A DNA stretch of 64,000 nucleotides from Paenibacillus sp. JJ-223. GTDB taxonomy: Bacteria > Bacillota > Bacilli > Paenibacillales > Paenibacillaceae. Shown here in pieces: positions 17,701-26,695 of the stretch. The notes under the pieces were generated by a model, which saw only the letters and a program-made list of their open reading frames with translations, did no database searches and had not been told where the DNA came from. A program made the translations under genes and the position numbers. The stretch is taken from assembly GCF_927798175.1 (NCBI RefSeq), contig NZ_CAKMMP010000018.1, positions 1-64,000 of the forward strand, written 5' to 3'. The stretch's first letter is position 1. Every line of letters begins with the position of its first letter.

Positions 17701-19163
17701 CGACAGGACAATTGTGGACAGGCGATTATTACAACCAAGGGTCCGGCAAGGAAGGACTCGACAAATTGAAAGAAGAATGCGGCGTATTCGGGGTGTTCAA
17801 GCACCCTGACGCGGCTTCCCTTTCTTATTACGGACTTCATGCCCTGCAGCACCGCGGGGAAGAAAGTGCCGGAATGTGCGTCAGCGACGGCAATGAGTTT
17901 CATTACCATCGCGGCATGGGATTGGTCAAAGAAGTATTTACGAAAGACCTGATGCAGACGCTCAGCGGCGACATCTCCATCGGTCACGTCCGGTATTCCA
18001 CCAGCGGCGACAGCAAGCTGACGAATGCGCAGCCCTTGGTGTTCAAGTATCGCGACGGCGATTTGGCGGTTGCCACAAACGGAAACATCGTGAACGCACC
18101 GACCATTCGGCGCGAGCTGGAACAGAGCGGTTCCATTTTCCAGACGACCAGTGACACCGAGGTGATCGCGCATCTGATCGCGCGGTCGCCAAAGGGCCTT
18201 GTCGAAGCAGCAAAAGATGCGTTCCAGCGCATCGTTGGCGGATATGCGTTCCTCATCATGACCAACGACAAGCTGTTGGTCGCTTCCGATCCGCACGGTC
18301 TGCGTCCGCTGACGATGGGACGTTTGGGCGATGCCTATCTGTTTGCGTCCGAGACATGCGCGCTTGAAACGATCGGCGCAGAATTGATTCGCGATATCGA
18401 GCCCGGCGAACTGCTGATCTTGGATGCGGACGGTTTGCACGAGGACCGTTTCGATCATCACAAGCACCGCAAGGCGCTGTGCGCGATGGAATATATCTAC
18501 TTTGCGCGTCCGGACAGCGACATGAACGGGGCGAACCAACACGCGGCCCGCAAACGGATGGGAAGCCGCATGGCCCTGGAAGCGTTCGTTGATGCAGACC
18601 TGGTGACCGGCGTGCCGGATTCCAGCATTTCCGCAGCCATCGGTTATGCCGAGCAAACGGGCATCCCGTATGAGATGGGCATGATCAAAAACAAGTATAC
18701 GGGCCGTACGTTCATCCAGCCAAGCCAGGAATTGCGCGAGCAAGGCGTGAAAATGAAGCTCAGCGCCGTACGCCGCGTGGTGGAAGGTAAACGCGTAGTC
18801 ATGATCGACGACTCCATCGTTCGCGGAACGACTTCCCGCCGGATCGTAAACATGCTTCGCGATGCGGGAGCTGCCGAGGTCCATGTGCGGATTACGTCGC
18901 CGCCGTTCAAGAATCCGTGCTTCTACGGCATCGACACGCCGGACAGCCGCGAATTGATCGCGTCTTCCCTGTCGGTGGAAGAGATTTGCCGCGAAATCAA
19001 TGCGGACTCCCTGGCCTTCCTCAGTCCGGAAGGACTGATTGCATCGATTCAGGGCAACAACGAAAGTGATTACAAAGGTGGCTTATGCCTCGCTTGTTTT
19101 GATAACGACTATCCGACCCGTCTCGATTTCGGCGGCGAAGAGAAATTCGGATGCAGCTGTTAA
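17685..19163 (+). CDS. purF: amidophosphoribosyltransferase
   Basis: 492 residues. It is the first committed step: PRPP plus glutamine to phosphoribosylamine. The first 31 residues form a propeptide whose removal would expose the Ntn nucleophile Cys32 (EECGVFGVF). The PRPP loop is MIDDSIVRGTT. C-terminal Cys residues (CLACFDNDYPT and FGCSC), together with upstream Cys, are those that hold the oxygen-sensitive 4Fe-4S cluster in Bacillus PurF. It overlaps purL by 16 nt. Confidence 0.96.
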   Translation: MSHELTTGQLWTGDYYNQGSGKEGLDKLKEECGVFGVFKHPDAASLSYYGLHALQHRGEESAGMCVSDGNEFHYHRGMGLVKEVFTKDLMQTLSGDISIGHVRYSTSGDSKLTNAQPLVFKYRDGDLAVATNGNIVNAPTIRRELEQSGSIFQTTSDTEVIAHLIARSPKGLVEAAKDAFQRIVGGYAFLIMTNDKLLVASDPHGLRPLTMGRLGDAYLFASETCALETIGAELIRDIEPGELLILDADGLHEDRFDHHKHRKALCAMEYIYFARPDSDMNGANQHAARKRMGSRMALEAFVDADLVTGVPDSSISAAIGYAEQTGIPYEMGMIKNKYTGRTFIQPSQELREQGVKMKLSAVRRVVEGKRVVMIDDSIVRGTTSRRIVNMLRDAGAAEVHVRITSPPFKNPCFYGIDTPDSRELIASSLSVEEICREINADSLAFLSPEGLIASIQGNNESDYKGGLCLACFDNDYPTRLDFGGEEKFGCSC

Positions 19164-19600
19164 ACATGTTGAAACGGATAACGTATCACGAAGGCGATAT
19201 CTTCCTTCTTCCGATGGAGGACGGCCGCACGGCGATCTGTCAGGTCGTGTGCGCGCTCAGAGGTCGGTTCAAAAAGGCGTTTTCATTTGGCGTTATTCGC
19301 ATTCAGCCTGACGAAACCGCCGAGCTGAGGGACGGTGACTTCCTGCCATATACGTTCGGCAAGCGGCGGAGCAGCGTCATTTTCGCTTCGCCGGCCTATA
19401 TCAGAAGTGGAGATTGGAGGATCATTGGCAACATTCCTCTGACGCAAGAAAAAGAACAACTGAAAGTGTTTGAATGCGCCGGGCATTTATATTGCGGGGA
19501 TGAGTATGTTCGGCATTTGCAGCAGGAGGAGTACGGCAAGTTCAACACGCTGGGTGTGGCCGGTTTTGAATTGGTGCAAATTCATTTGTCAGGGATGTAA
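19151..19600 (+). CDS. Imm26-like protein embedded in the pur operon
   Basis: 149 residues, or 144 from the second ATG at 19166; neither start has a clear ribosome-binding site, and the first overlaps purF by 13 nt. The pattern YHEGDIFLLPMEDGRTAICQVV near the start and SGDWRIIGNIPL near residue 90 resembles Imm26, an immunity-protein family of polymorphic toxin systems that also occurs alone. There is no signal peptide and no toxin gene nearby. It lies between purF and purM, where Bacillus subtilis has no gene, and is probably co-transcribed. A link to purine synthesis is not evident. Confidence 0.6.
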   Translation: MQLLNMLKRITYHEGDIFLLPMEDGRTAICQVVCALRGRFKKAFSFGVIRIQPDETAELRDGDFLPYTFGKRRSSVIFASPAYIRSGDWRIIGNIPLTQEKEQLKVFECAGHLYCGDEYVRHLQQEEYGKFNTLGVAGFELVQIHLSGM

Positions 19601-19658
19601 CGGTGGCAAGAACGATTGGAAATGTGATCTATAGAACCAGATGAAGGGTGCGATGGTA

Positions 19659-20699
19659 GTGTCAGAAGCATACAAAAATGCCGGTGTCGATATCGCGGCA
19701 GGTAACGAAGCGGTAGAACGGATGAAAAAACACGTGAAGCGGACCTTCCGTCCGGAAGTGATGACCGACCTGGGGGGATTCGGCGCCCTGTTTGGCTTGA
19801 ACAAAGACAAATACGAAGAGCCTGTGCTCGTATCCGGCACAGACGGTGTAGGGACCAAGCTTAAAATCGCGTTTGCCATGGACCGCCATGATACCATCGG
19901 GATCGACGCCGTGGCCATGTGTGTGAACGACATCGTCGTGCAGGGTGCGGAACCTTTGTTTTTCCTCGATTATCTGGCCTGCGACAAGGTTATTCCCGAG
20001 AAAATTGAAGCTATCGTGGCCGGGATCGCCGAAGGCTGCCATCAATCGGGTTGTGCGCTGATCGGCGGCGAAACGGCGGAAATGCCGGGCATGTACAGCG
20101 AGGGCGAGTATGATATCGCCGGTTTCACGGTAGGTATCGTGGACAAGGCAAAAATCATCAACGGCTCTGCGATTGCGCCTGGAGACACGGTGATCGGACT
20201 GGCGTCCAGCGGCGTGCACAGCAATGGATTTTCCTTGGTGCGCAAGCTTCTCCTCGAGAAAGCCGGACTTGGCCTCCAGGATCACATTGAAGAGCTGGGC
20301 GGCAAGCTCGGCGACGTTATTTTGGAGCCAACCAAAATTTACGTCAAACCACTGCTTTCCTTGCTCGAAAAAGTAAACGTCAAAGGCATGGCCCACATTA
20401 CGGGCGGCGGGTTCATCGAGAACATTCCGCGGATGCTGCCAGGCAGCGTGAACGTGGATATCGAATACGGCTCTTGGCCGATCCTGCCGATCTTCGACTT
20501 GCTTCAGAAAACGGGCGACGTTTCGAACCGCGACATGTTCACCACGTTTAATATGGGAATCGGTCTGGTGCTCGTCGTGAACGAGGCGGATGCTGCTCAG
20601 GCTCTGGAAGAGCTGAAAGCATCCGGAGAGGAAGCATACGTCATCGGCCGTGTAACTGAAGGGGATGCACGAGTAACCTTCGCGGGAGCGGATGTTTAA
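19659..20699 (+). CDS. purM: phosphoribosylformylglycinamidine cyclo-ligase
   Basis: 346 residues from GTG at 19659, chosen because AAGGGTG lies 8 nt upstream and the product then begins SEAYKNAGVDIAAG, as in other PurM proteins; ATG at 19641 or 19653 is less well placed. It closes the imidazole ring of AIR with ATP. LVSGTDGVGTKLKIA, GGETAEMPGMY and GLASSGVHSNGFSL are the AIRS-family signatures. It ends 1 nt into purN. Confidence 0.97.
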   Translation: MSEAYKNAGVDIAAGNEAVERMKKHVKRTFRPEVMTDLGGFGALFGLNKDKYEEPVLVSGTDGVGTKLKIAFAMDRHDTIGIDAVAMCVNDIVVQGAEPLFFLDYLACDKVIPEKIEAIVAGIAEGCHQSGCALIGGETAEMPGMYSEGEYDIAGFTVGIVDKAKIINGSAIAPGDTVIGLASSGVHSNGFSLVRKLLLEKAGLGLQDHIEELGGKLGDVILEPTKIYVKPLLSLLEKVNVKGMAHITGGGFIENIPRMLPGSVNVDIEYGSWPILPIFDLLQKTGDVSNRDMFTTFNMGIGLVLVVNEADAAQALEELKASGEEAYVIGRVTEGDARVTFAGADV

Positions 20700-21319
20700 T
20701 GGCTCAATACCGCATTGCCGTATTTGCTTCTGGCGAAGGGACGAACTTTCAGGCCTTGGTCGATGCGGCACGGAACGGGGAGATCGAAGCTTCCGTTGAC
20801 CTGCTGGTCTGCGACAAGCCTGCTGCACGGGTCGTGCAGCGGGCCGAAGAGGCGGGCGTGGCTTGCCATCTGTTTACGCCGAAAAACTATGCATCCCGCG
20901 AAGACTACGAAACGGAAATCGTGGATGTGCTGGAATCCAGAAACATCGATCTCGTCGTCCTGGCCGGCTACATGCGCCTGCTGACTTCGGTCATGGTGGA
21001 TCGGTATGCAGGCCGGTTAATCAACATCCATCCGTCCTTATTGCCGGCTTTTCCCGGCAAGGATGCGATCGGCCAGGCAATGGATTATGGCGTGAAGGTG
21101 ACGGGGGTTACGGTGCATTTCGTGGATGGAGGCATGGATACCGGGCCGATTATTGCCCAGCATCCTGTACCGATTTTGCCTGGGGATACGCCGGATTCGG
21201 TTAGTGATGCCATTCATGCTGCCGAGAAGCAGCTCTATCCTGAAGTGGTGTCCTGGTTCGCCCAAGGTTTGGTCCAACTTGAAGGCCGTCAGGTTACGAT
21301 TCAATCACGAATGGATTAA
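20699..21319 (+). CDS. purN: phosphoribosylglycinamide formyltransferase
   Basis: 206 residues. It formylates GAR using 10-formyl-tetrahydrofolate. VFASGEGTNFQALVDA is the phosphate-binding start, INIHPSLLPAFPGKDA carries the catalytic Asn-His pair, and VTGVTVHFVDGGMDTGPII carries the catalytic Asp. The start codon overlaps the purM stop. Confidence 0.97.
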   Translation: MAQYRIAVFASGEGTNFQALVDAARNGEIEASVDLLVCDKPAARVVQRAEEAGVACHLFTPKNYASREDYETEIVDVLESRNIDLVVLAGYMRLLTSVMVDRYAGRLINIHPSLLPAFPGKDAIGQAMDYGVKVTGVTVHFVDGGMDTGPIIAQHPVPILPGDTPDSVSDAIHAAEKQLYPEVVSWFAQGLVQLEGRQVTIQSRMD

Positions 21320-21346
21320 ACGGATAAGCGGACATTTTGGTACATT

Positions 21347-21509
21347 GACGCCGAATAAGCGCGTATCAGAGAAATGATGGATTTTTGCGCATTCTGCGGC
21401 GTCAGGATTTGATCATCGCAAGAAATTTCCCGTGAGTGGCGGTCTGTCTTCTATGAAAGCACGGCAATCGACGTTTTCTAATATTTCTCGGGAAATAAAT
21501 CGGCTCACG
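21347..21509 (+). other. inverted repeats in the purN-purH spacer
   Basis: The 240-bp spacer has no gene. GACGCCG-AATAA-GCGC (21347-21362) can pair with GCGC (21387-21390) and CGGCGTC (21397-21403). ATTTCCCG (21425-21432) pairs with CGGGAAAT (21489-21496), and CGTGAG (21431-21436) can alternatively pair with CTCACG (21504-21509). No T run follows. This may be an mRNA structure or decayed repeat; it lacks the core of copies A-C. Confidence 0.5.
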
Positions 21510-21559
21510 TTTCACCAAGAAGCGCGTGGAGTCCGGAGACAATAAAGGAGGAGCAAATT

Positions 21560-23107
21560 GTGAGTATCAAAAGAGCGCTGGTCAGCGTATGGGATAAAAC
21601 GGGGATCGTGGATTTTTGCCGCGAGCTGTCGCAAATGGGCGTGGAAATTATTTCGACGGGTGGTACAAGCAGCCTGTTGGCAGAGGAAGGCGTGCCTGTC
21701 ATCGGCATTTCCGACATTACCAACTTCCCTGAAATTATGGATGGCCGGGTTAAAACCCTGCATCCGGCGGTTCATGGCGGATTGCTCGCAGTTCGTGACA
21801 ACGAGGAGCACACACGTCAGATGGAGGAATTGGGCCTGGGCTACATCGACTTGGTCGTCGTGAACCTGTACCCGTTCCAACAAACGATTGCGAAACCTGA
21901 CGTATCCTATGAAGATGCGATCGAAAATATCGACATCGGCGGTCCAACCATGCTTCGTTCCGCTGCCAAAAACCATGCTTTTGTCACCGTCGTCGTAGAT
22001 GCGGGGGATTACGGCAAAGTATTGGAAGAAGTACGCGGCAATGGAGATACGACATTGGAAACGCGCAAACAGCTCGCAGCAAAAGTGTTCCGCCACACGG
22101 CGGCTTACGATGCCCTCATCTCCGATTATCTGTCCAATATCAATGGTGATCCGCTTCCGGAGCGCCTGACGGTGACTTACGAGAAAATCCAGGACCTGCG
22201 TTATGGCGAAAACCCGCATCAACAAGCGGCATTCTATCGCAAACCGCTGGCAGCAGCCGACACGCTTACATCTGCCGAGCAATTGCACGGCAAAGAGCTG
22301 TCTTATAACAACATCAACGACGCGAATGCGGCGCTGCAAATCGTCAAAGAATTTGAAGAGCCTGCGGTGGTCGCGGTTAAACACATGAATCCGTGCGGCG
22401 TGGGCGTAGGCGCGAGCATTTTCGAAGCTTACGGCAAAGCCTATGCGGCTGACCCGACTTCGATCTTCGGCGGCATCGTCGCAGCAAACCGCATTATCGA
22501 CAGCGATACGGCCGCGAAGCTGAGCGAGATTTTCCTCGAAATCGTGCTCGCGCCAGACTTTACCCAAGAAGCTCTCGAGATTTTGACGAAAAAGAAAAAT
22601 ATCCGCTTGCTCAAAACCGGCGAGCTGAGCGCGGCGCGCCATCGCGAAAGCCAGTTCGTTGTAACCTCCATCGACGGCGGCATGATCGTGCAGCAAAGCG
22701 ATGTTCACTCCATCGAAGCAACCGAGCTGCAGGTCGTGACGGATCGTGCCCCTTCCGAAGAAGAAATGAAGCAGCTGCTGTTCGGATGGAAAGTGGTGAA
22801 ACACGTCAAGTCCAACGCGATCGTGCTTGCAGCGAATGACATGACCGTGGGCGTAGGCGCAGGGCAAATGAACCGTGTCGGCGCAGCCAAAATCGCGATC
22901 GAACAAGCCGGCGATCTGGCCAAAGGTGCCGTGCTCGCATCCGATGCGTTCTTCCCGATGGGCGATACGCTGGAGCTTGCGGCAAAAGCTGGCATCACAG
23001 CGGTCATTCAGCCGGGCGGTTCCATCAAAGACGAGGAATCCATTAAAGTGGCGAACGAATACGGCATTGCCATGGTCTTCACGGGCGTGCGCCATTTCAA
23101 ACACTAG
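21560..23107 (+). CDS. purH: bifunctional AICAR formyltransferase / IMP cyclohydrolase
   Basis: 515 residues, starting at GTG with AAGGAGGAG 6 nt upstream. It carries out the last two steps to IMP. The N-terminal cyclohydrolase part (RALVSVWDKTGI; ISTGGTSSLLAEEG) is followed by the formyltransferase part (LRYGENPHQQAAFY; KHMNPCGVG; SDAFFPMGDTLELA). Full length. Confidence 0.97.
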   Translation: MSIKRALVSVWDKTGIVDFCRELSQMGVEIISTGGTSSLLAEEGVPVIGISDITNFPEIMDGRVKTLHPAVHGGLLAVRDNEEHTRQMEELGLGYIDLVVVNLYPFQQTIAKPDVSYEDAIENIDIGGPTMLRSAAKNHAFVTVVVDAGDYGKVLEEVRGNGDTTLETRKQLAAKVFRHTAAYDALISDYLSNINGDPLPERLTVTYEKIQDLRYGENPHQQAAFYRKPLAAADTLTSAEQLHGKELSYNNINDANAALQIVKEFEEPAVVAVKHMNPCGVGVGASIFEAYGKAYAADPTSIFGGIVAANRIIDSDTAAKLSEIFLEIVLAPDFTQEALEILTKKKNIRLLKTGELSAARHRESQFVVTSIDGGMIVQQSDVHSIEATELQVVTDRAPSEEEMKQLLFGWKVVKHVKSNAIVLAANDMTVGVGAGQMNRVGAAKIAIEQAGDLAKGAVLASDAFFPMGDTLELAAKAGITAVIQPGGSIKDEESIKVANEYGIAMVFTGVRHFKH

Positions 23108-23121
23108 AATATAAACGTCAC

Positions 23122-23166
23122 AATGAAGATGAACAAGCATTCCCGGCTTGTTCATCCTCATTTTCG
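23122..23166 (+). terminator. hairpin after purH, possible partial terminator
   Basis: AATGAAGATGAACAAGC (23122-23138) pairs over 17 bp with 23146-23162 (one mismatch), followed by only four T. As purD follows on the same strand, it may lower purD expression or protect the upstream mRNA end. Confidence 0.6.
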
Positions 23167-23244
23167 GCTTAAGGTACGATGCCTGACGACACTAGCGGCC
23201 GAATGTGTTTGGACGGGGAACGAGTTGTTTACGAAGTGTACTTC

Positions 23245-23475
23245 TATATAAGTTGAACTAGACATTTACACGATAACGGAGAGGGCAGAAAGAATCTGGA
23301 GAAGCGAAGCGGTCGCTTAAAAGCTTTCTATAAGAAAGCTGCATCGGAAGCATAAGCTTCACCGGATTTTCCCTTTGAAAAAAGGGGATCAAAAAAATCT
23401 GGGGATAACAGTGATCGGAAGATCGTTCTGACCACGTAGTGAATCCGTGTAAAAATCATCGGTTCAACTTATATA
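23245..23475. repeat. structured intergenic repeat, copy C (purH-purD)
   Basis: The outer arms are a perfect 14-bp inverted repeat, TATATAAGTTGAAC (23245-23258) and GTTCAACTTATATA (23462-23475). The next helix TTTACACG (23265-23272) / CGTGTAAA (23446-23453) is also perfect. The core CTGGAGAAGCGAAGCGGTCG and AACAGTGATCGGAAG match copies A and B. An extra hairpin (about 23321-23340) is inserted next to the mini-hairpin. Confidence 0.87.
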
Positions 23476-23516
23476 ATTTGAATTGATCCTGTTATTTTCA
23501 TGGAGGGGAACAACGA

Positions 23517-24782
23517 ATGGATATATTGGTCGTAGGCGGCGGAGGCCGCGAACATGCCATCGTGTGGGCTTTGGCTAAAAGCCCCAAAGCAGGCAAAATT
23601 CACTGCGCGCCGGGAAATGCCGGCATTGCCGAGCTCGCCGAATGCCACCCGATCGCGGTGCATGAATTCGACAAGTTAACGGCACTCGCCGTGGAACTTC
23701 AAGTGGGCCTGGTGGTCATCGGACCGGATGATCCGCTGGCTGACGGCATCGTGGATGCGTTTGATTCGACAGGCATTCCCGTATTCGGCCCGCGCCGCAA
23801 TGCGGCAGAGATCGAAGGAAGCAAAACGTTTATGAAGGATCTGCTGCACAAATACAGCATTCCGACGGCGGCGTACGAGAAATTCGACAATTACGAGCAG
23901 GCGCAGGCGTATCTTGATCAGCAGCCTGTCCCGATCGTCATTAAGGCGGACGGGCTGGCTGCAGGAAAAGGCGTGACGGTTGCCCAGTCCCGCGAGGAAG
24001 CCAACCAGGCGCTGCGCAGCATCATGGTGGACAAGGTGTTCGGCGAAGCCGGAGCCAAGGTCATCATCGAGGAATTTCTGGCAGGCCAAGAAATGTCGAT
24101 TCTGGCGTTTGTCGACGGGGAAACCGTTCGTCCGATGGCGGCGGCCCAGGATCATAAGCCGGTATTCGACAATGACGAGGGACCGAACACAGGCGGCATG
24201 GGAACGTATTCGCCACTGCCGCATATCGCTTCCTCGATCATCGAAGAAGCGGTGGAAACGATCATCAAACCGACGGCCAAGGCAATGGTGGCCGAAGGAC
24301 GCCCGTTTCGCGGGGTGTTGTTCGCGGGACTGATGATCACGCCGGACGGCAGACCGAAGACGATCGAGTTCAATGCCCGCTTCGGCGATCCGGAAACGCA
24401 AGTGGTATTGCCTCGCCTGAAGAGCGATCTGCTGGACATTTTCTGGGCTACCGTGCACGGCAAGCTGGCGGATATCGAGATTGAGTGGAGCGACGAGGCC
24501 GCTGTGTGCGTCGTGCTGGCATCCGGCGGTTATCCTGGCCCTTACCCGAAAGGCATCGTGATCGAAGGTCTGGATCAAGTACAGGATGCCGTCGTATTCC
24601 ATGCAGGCACGGCTCGCGGCGAGAACGGCGAGTGGCTGACGAACGGCGGTCGCATTCTTGGCGTCGTCGGCCTGGGTGCGGACATCGCAGAAGCCCGGGA
24701 CAAAGCATACACCGAGGCGGATCGCATCCGTTTCGAAGGCAAACATCAGCGTTCCGACATTGCGGCCAAAGCGCTGGTATAG
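23517..24782 (+). CDS. purD: phosphoribosylamine-glycine ligase
   Basis: 421 residues, ATP-grasp. It makes GAR from phosphoribosylamine, glycine and ATP. The start ILVVGGGGREHAIVWAL binds phosphate, and PIVIKADGLAAGKGV, DHKPVFDNDEGPNTGGMG and FNARFGDPETQVVLPRL are diagnostic. GAGGGGAA precedes the ATG. Last gene of the pathway operon. Confidence 0.97.
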   Translation: MDILVVGGGGREHAIVWALAKSPKAGKIHCAPGNAGIAELAECHPIAVHEFDKLTALAVELQVGLVVIGPDDPLADGIVDAFDSTGIPVFGPRRNAAEIEGSKTFMKDLLHKYSIPTAAYEKFDNYEQAQAYLDQQPVPIVIKADGLAAGKGVTVAQSREEANQALRSIMVDKVFGEAGAKVIIEEFLAGQEMSILAFVDGETVRPMAAAQDHKPVFDNDEGPNTGGMGTYSPLPHIASSIIEEAVETIIKPTAKAMVAEGRPFRGVLFAGLMITPDGRPKTIEFNARFGDPETQVVLPRLKSDLLDIFWATVHGKLADIEIEWSDEAAVCVVLASGGYPGPYPKGIVIEGLDQVQDAVVFHAGTARGENGEWLTNGGRILGVVGLGADIAEARDKAYTEADRIRFEGKHQRSDIAAKALV

Positions 24783-24797
24783 TGATCGAAATGTGAA

Positions 24798-24852
24798 AGA
24801 AAGCCCAGAAGACAAAACGTGTCAAAAACGTTTTGCATCTTTTGGGCTTTCT
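24798..24852 (+). terminator. terminator-like hairpin after purD
   Basis: AGAAAGCCCA (24798-24807) pairs with TGGGCTTTCT (24843-24852), with an inner AAAACG/CGTTTT helix. The T run is short. Confidence 0.65.
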
Positions 24853-25286
24853 GCATCGTATAGATAAGTTAAAGATGTTTGGCGAGTGATTGAGCCTTTT
24901 AAGTTCTAGAACCATAGGTCATATATATAAGAAAATATCTACATATAGCTGAGGAATTGTGAACAAAATAGTGAACGGATCGATGGAACATTGGCCCAAA
25001 CCATAACGTGCAACTGGATGGTTTGGTGAAAAACATGCTATACTACTCTGAAATAATGAATATGTTTTGGCGAGGAGGTGGATATCCATTGGGTAGGCGA
25101 TACTGCATACTGTCGAGATGGCTGATCTAGGTTGGCCCCTATGACTTTTCGATTTCATATAGCTTGTAGAACCCATGGTGAAATATTTTTTTGAATAATA
25201 CAGCCTGTTCTTTGTTAACTTCATGAAGTTAACGGTTAGCGCTGTAACTATATCTGGAGGTGAATCCCTGTCTACCGGGGAAGTCA
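24853..25286 (+). promoter_or_regulatory. leader region upstream of the first CNNM gene
   Basis: This 430-bp region has an extended -10 TGCTATACT (25036-25044). A strong GGAGGTGG (25075-25082) then precedes a possible 13-codon leader peptide (TTG 25089 to TAG 25130, MGRRYCILSRWLI). Further down come A/T-rich sequence and a TTAACTTCATGAAGTTAA palindrome near 25216-25233. No known magnesium or manganese riboswitch was recognised. Leader-peptide control is speculative. Confidence 0.35.
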
Positions 25287-26612
25287 TTGGACATAATTAC
25301 CGTCATTAATTTGGCATTACTCATTTTTTTGATTGCAGCAACTGCATTTTTCGTAGCATCCGAATTCGCTGTGGTTAAAATTCGGCCGTCACGCGTGGAT
25401 CAGCTTGTGGCTGAGGGGAACAAAAAGGCCGTGTTGGCCCGTAAAGTCGTTTCGGATCTGGATTATTATCTCTCGGCGTGTCAATTGGGAATCACGGTCA
25501 CGGCACTCGGTCTTGGCGCTTTGGGTAAACCCGCGGTGGAGAGATTGTTGTACCCGGTGTTTGATTGGCTGAGCATTCCGGCGTCGTTCTCATCGGCAGC
25601 TTCCTATGCCATTGCTTTTATACTCGTAACCTTCTTGCACGTTGTTGTCGGGGAGATGGCACCGAAGACGCTGGCCATTCAGTTTGCCGAAAAGCTGACC
25701 TTGTTGCTTTCGCCGCCGCTGTATTGGTTCGGGAAAGTGATGTATCCGTTCATCTGGGCGCTCAACGGCGCTTCCCGCGTAATCCTTCGTATGTTCGGCG
25801 TCAAGCCGGCAGGGCATGAACAGGCTTACTCCGAAGATGAAATCAAGATCATCATGAACCAAAGCTACGAAGGGGACGAAACCAGCCAGACCAAGCTGGC
25901 CTACCTGGAAAATGTATTTGTGTTCGACGAGCGTGTCGCCAAGGACATTATGGTACCGAGAACCGAGCTCGTCACGCTGGATCAGAGAATGAATTATGAT
26001 GATATTATTCCTTTATTGGATGAATATAATTATTCCCGTTACCCCGTCACCGAAGACGGCGACAAGGACCGGATCATCGGCGTGGTCAACGTGAAAAAGA
26101 TTTTGCCTGACATGGTTGCCAGCAGGGAACATCAGCTTGTTGATTTTCTGCGCGAAATCCCATTTGTATCCGAGCTCACCAGCATCCAGGACGCCATGAT
26201 CAAAATGCAGCAAGAGCGGGTTCATATGGCCGTTGTTGTTGACGAATATGGAGGTACGTCCGGGATTATTACGATGGAGGACATCCTGGAAGAGCTTGTT
26301 GGCGAAATCCGGGATGAATTCGATGCCGACGAGGTCGCGGACATTCAGGAAACCGGGGATCAGAAGTATCTGATCAATGGACGTGTGCTTTTGGATGAGC
26401 TGGAGAGGCAATTCGGCCTTCAGTTCGAAGGCAATGAAGAATTGGATACCGTCGCAGGCTGGATTCAGTTTCAAAAGGGTGTGCAGGTGGAGAACGGCGA
26501 CATCGTGGTACAAGGCGAATATGTCTGGACCGTGGTCGAAGCCGACAACTTCCAGATCAAACAACTGATGCTGGAACGTGTGGCGAACGTTGAAGCCGAG
26601 CAGCAAGCCTGA
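25287..26612 (+). CDS. CNNM/HlyC-CorC-type membrane protein with CBS pair (paralogue 1)
   Basis: 441 residues from TTG at 25287 (GGGG 6 nt upstream); an in-frame GTG at 25260 is the alternative. The layout is a DUF21/CNNM membrane domain (about 1-190; ATAFFVASEFAVVKIRPSRVDQL, CQLGITVTALGLGALG, LHVVVGEMAPKTLAIQ), then a CBS pair (about 205-330; MVPRTELVTL, VVVDEYGGTSGIITMEDILEELVGEI), then a CorC_HlyC C-terminal domain (about 345-425). Such proteins are linked to magnesium efflux and cation homeostasis; older annotations say hemolysin. It is followed by a paralogue 84 nt downstream. Confidence 0.9.
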   Translation: MDIITVINLALLIFLIAATAFFVASEFAVVKIRPSRVDQLVAEGNKKAVLARKVVSDLDYYLSACQLGITVTALGLGALGKPAVERLLYPVFDWLSIPASFSSAASYAIAFILVTFLHVVVGEMAPKTLAIQFAEKLTLLLSPPLYWFGKVMYPFIWALNGASRVILRMFGVKPAGHEQAYSEDEIKIIMNQSYEGDETSQTKLAYLENVFVFDERVAKDIMVPRTELVTLDQRMNYDDIIPLLDEYNYSRYPVTEDGDKDRIIGVVNVKKILPDMVASREHQLVDFLREIPFVSELTSIQDAMIKMQQERVHMAVVVDEYGGTSGIITMEDILEELVGEIRDEFDADEVADIQETGDQKYLINGRVLLDELERQFGLQFEGNEELDTVAGWIQFQKGVQVENGDIVVQGEYVWTVVEADNFQIKQLMLERVANVEAEQQA

Positions 26613-26695
26613 TCTTTTTCGGAATAATCACATGTTCACATTAAAAATACGATGGTAAAACTTTGGAGGTGAATCCCTCTGACGGAGGGAAATCA

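Noticed and set aside
24853..25286. Known Mg2+ or Mn2+ riboswitch upstream of the CNNM genes
   Set aside because: The conserved sequence blocks of the M-box and yybP-ykoY classes were not found.
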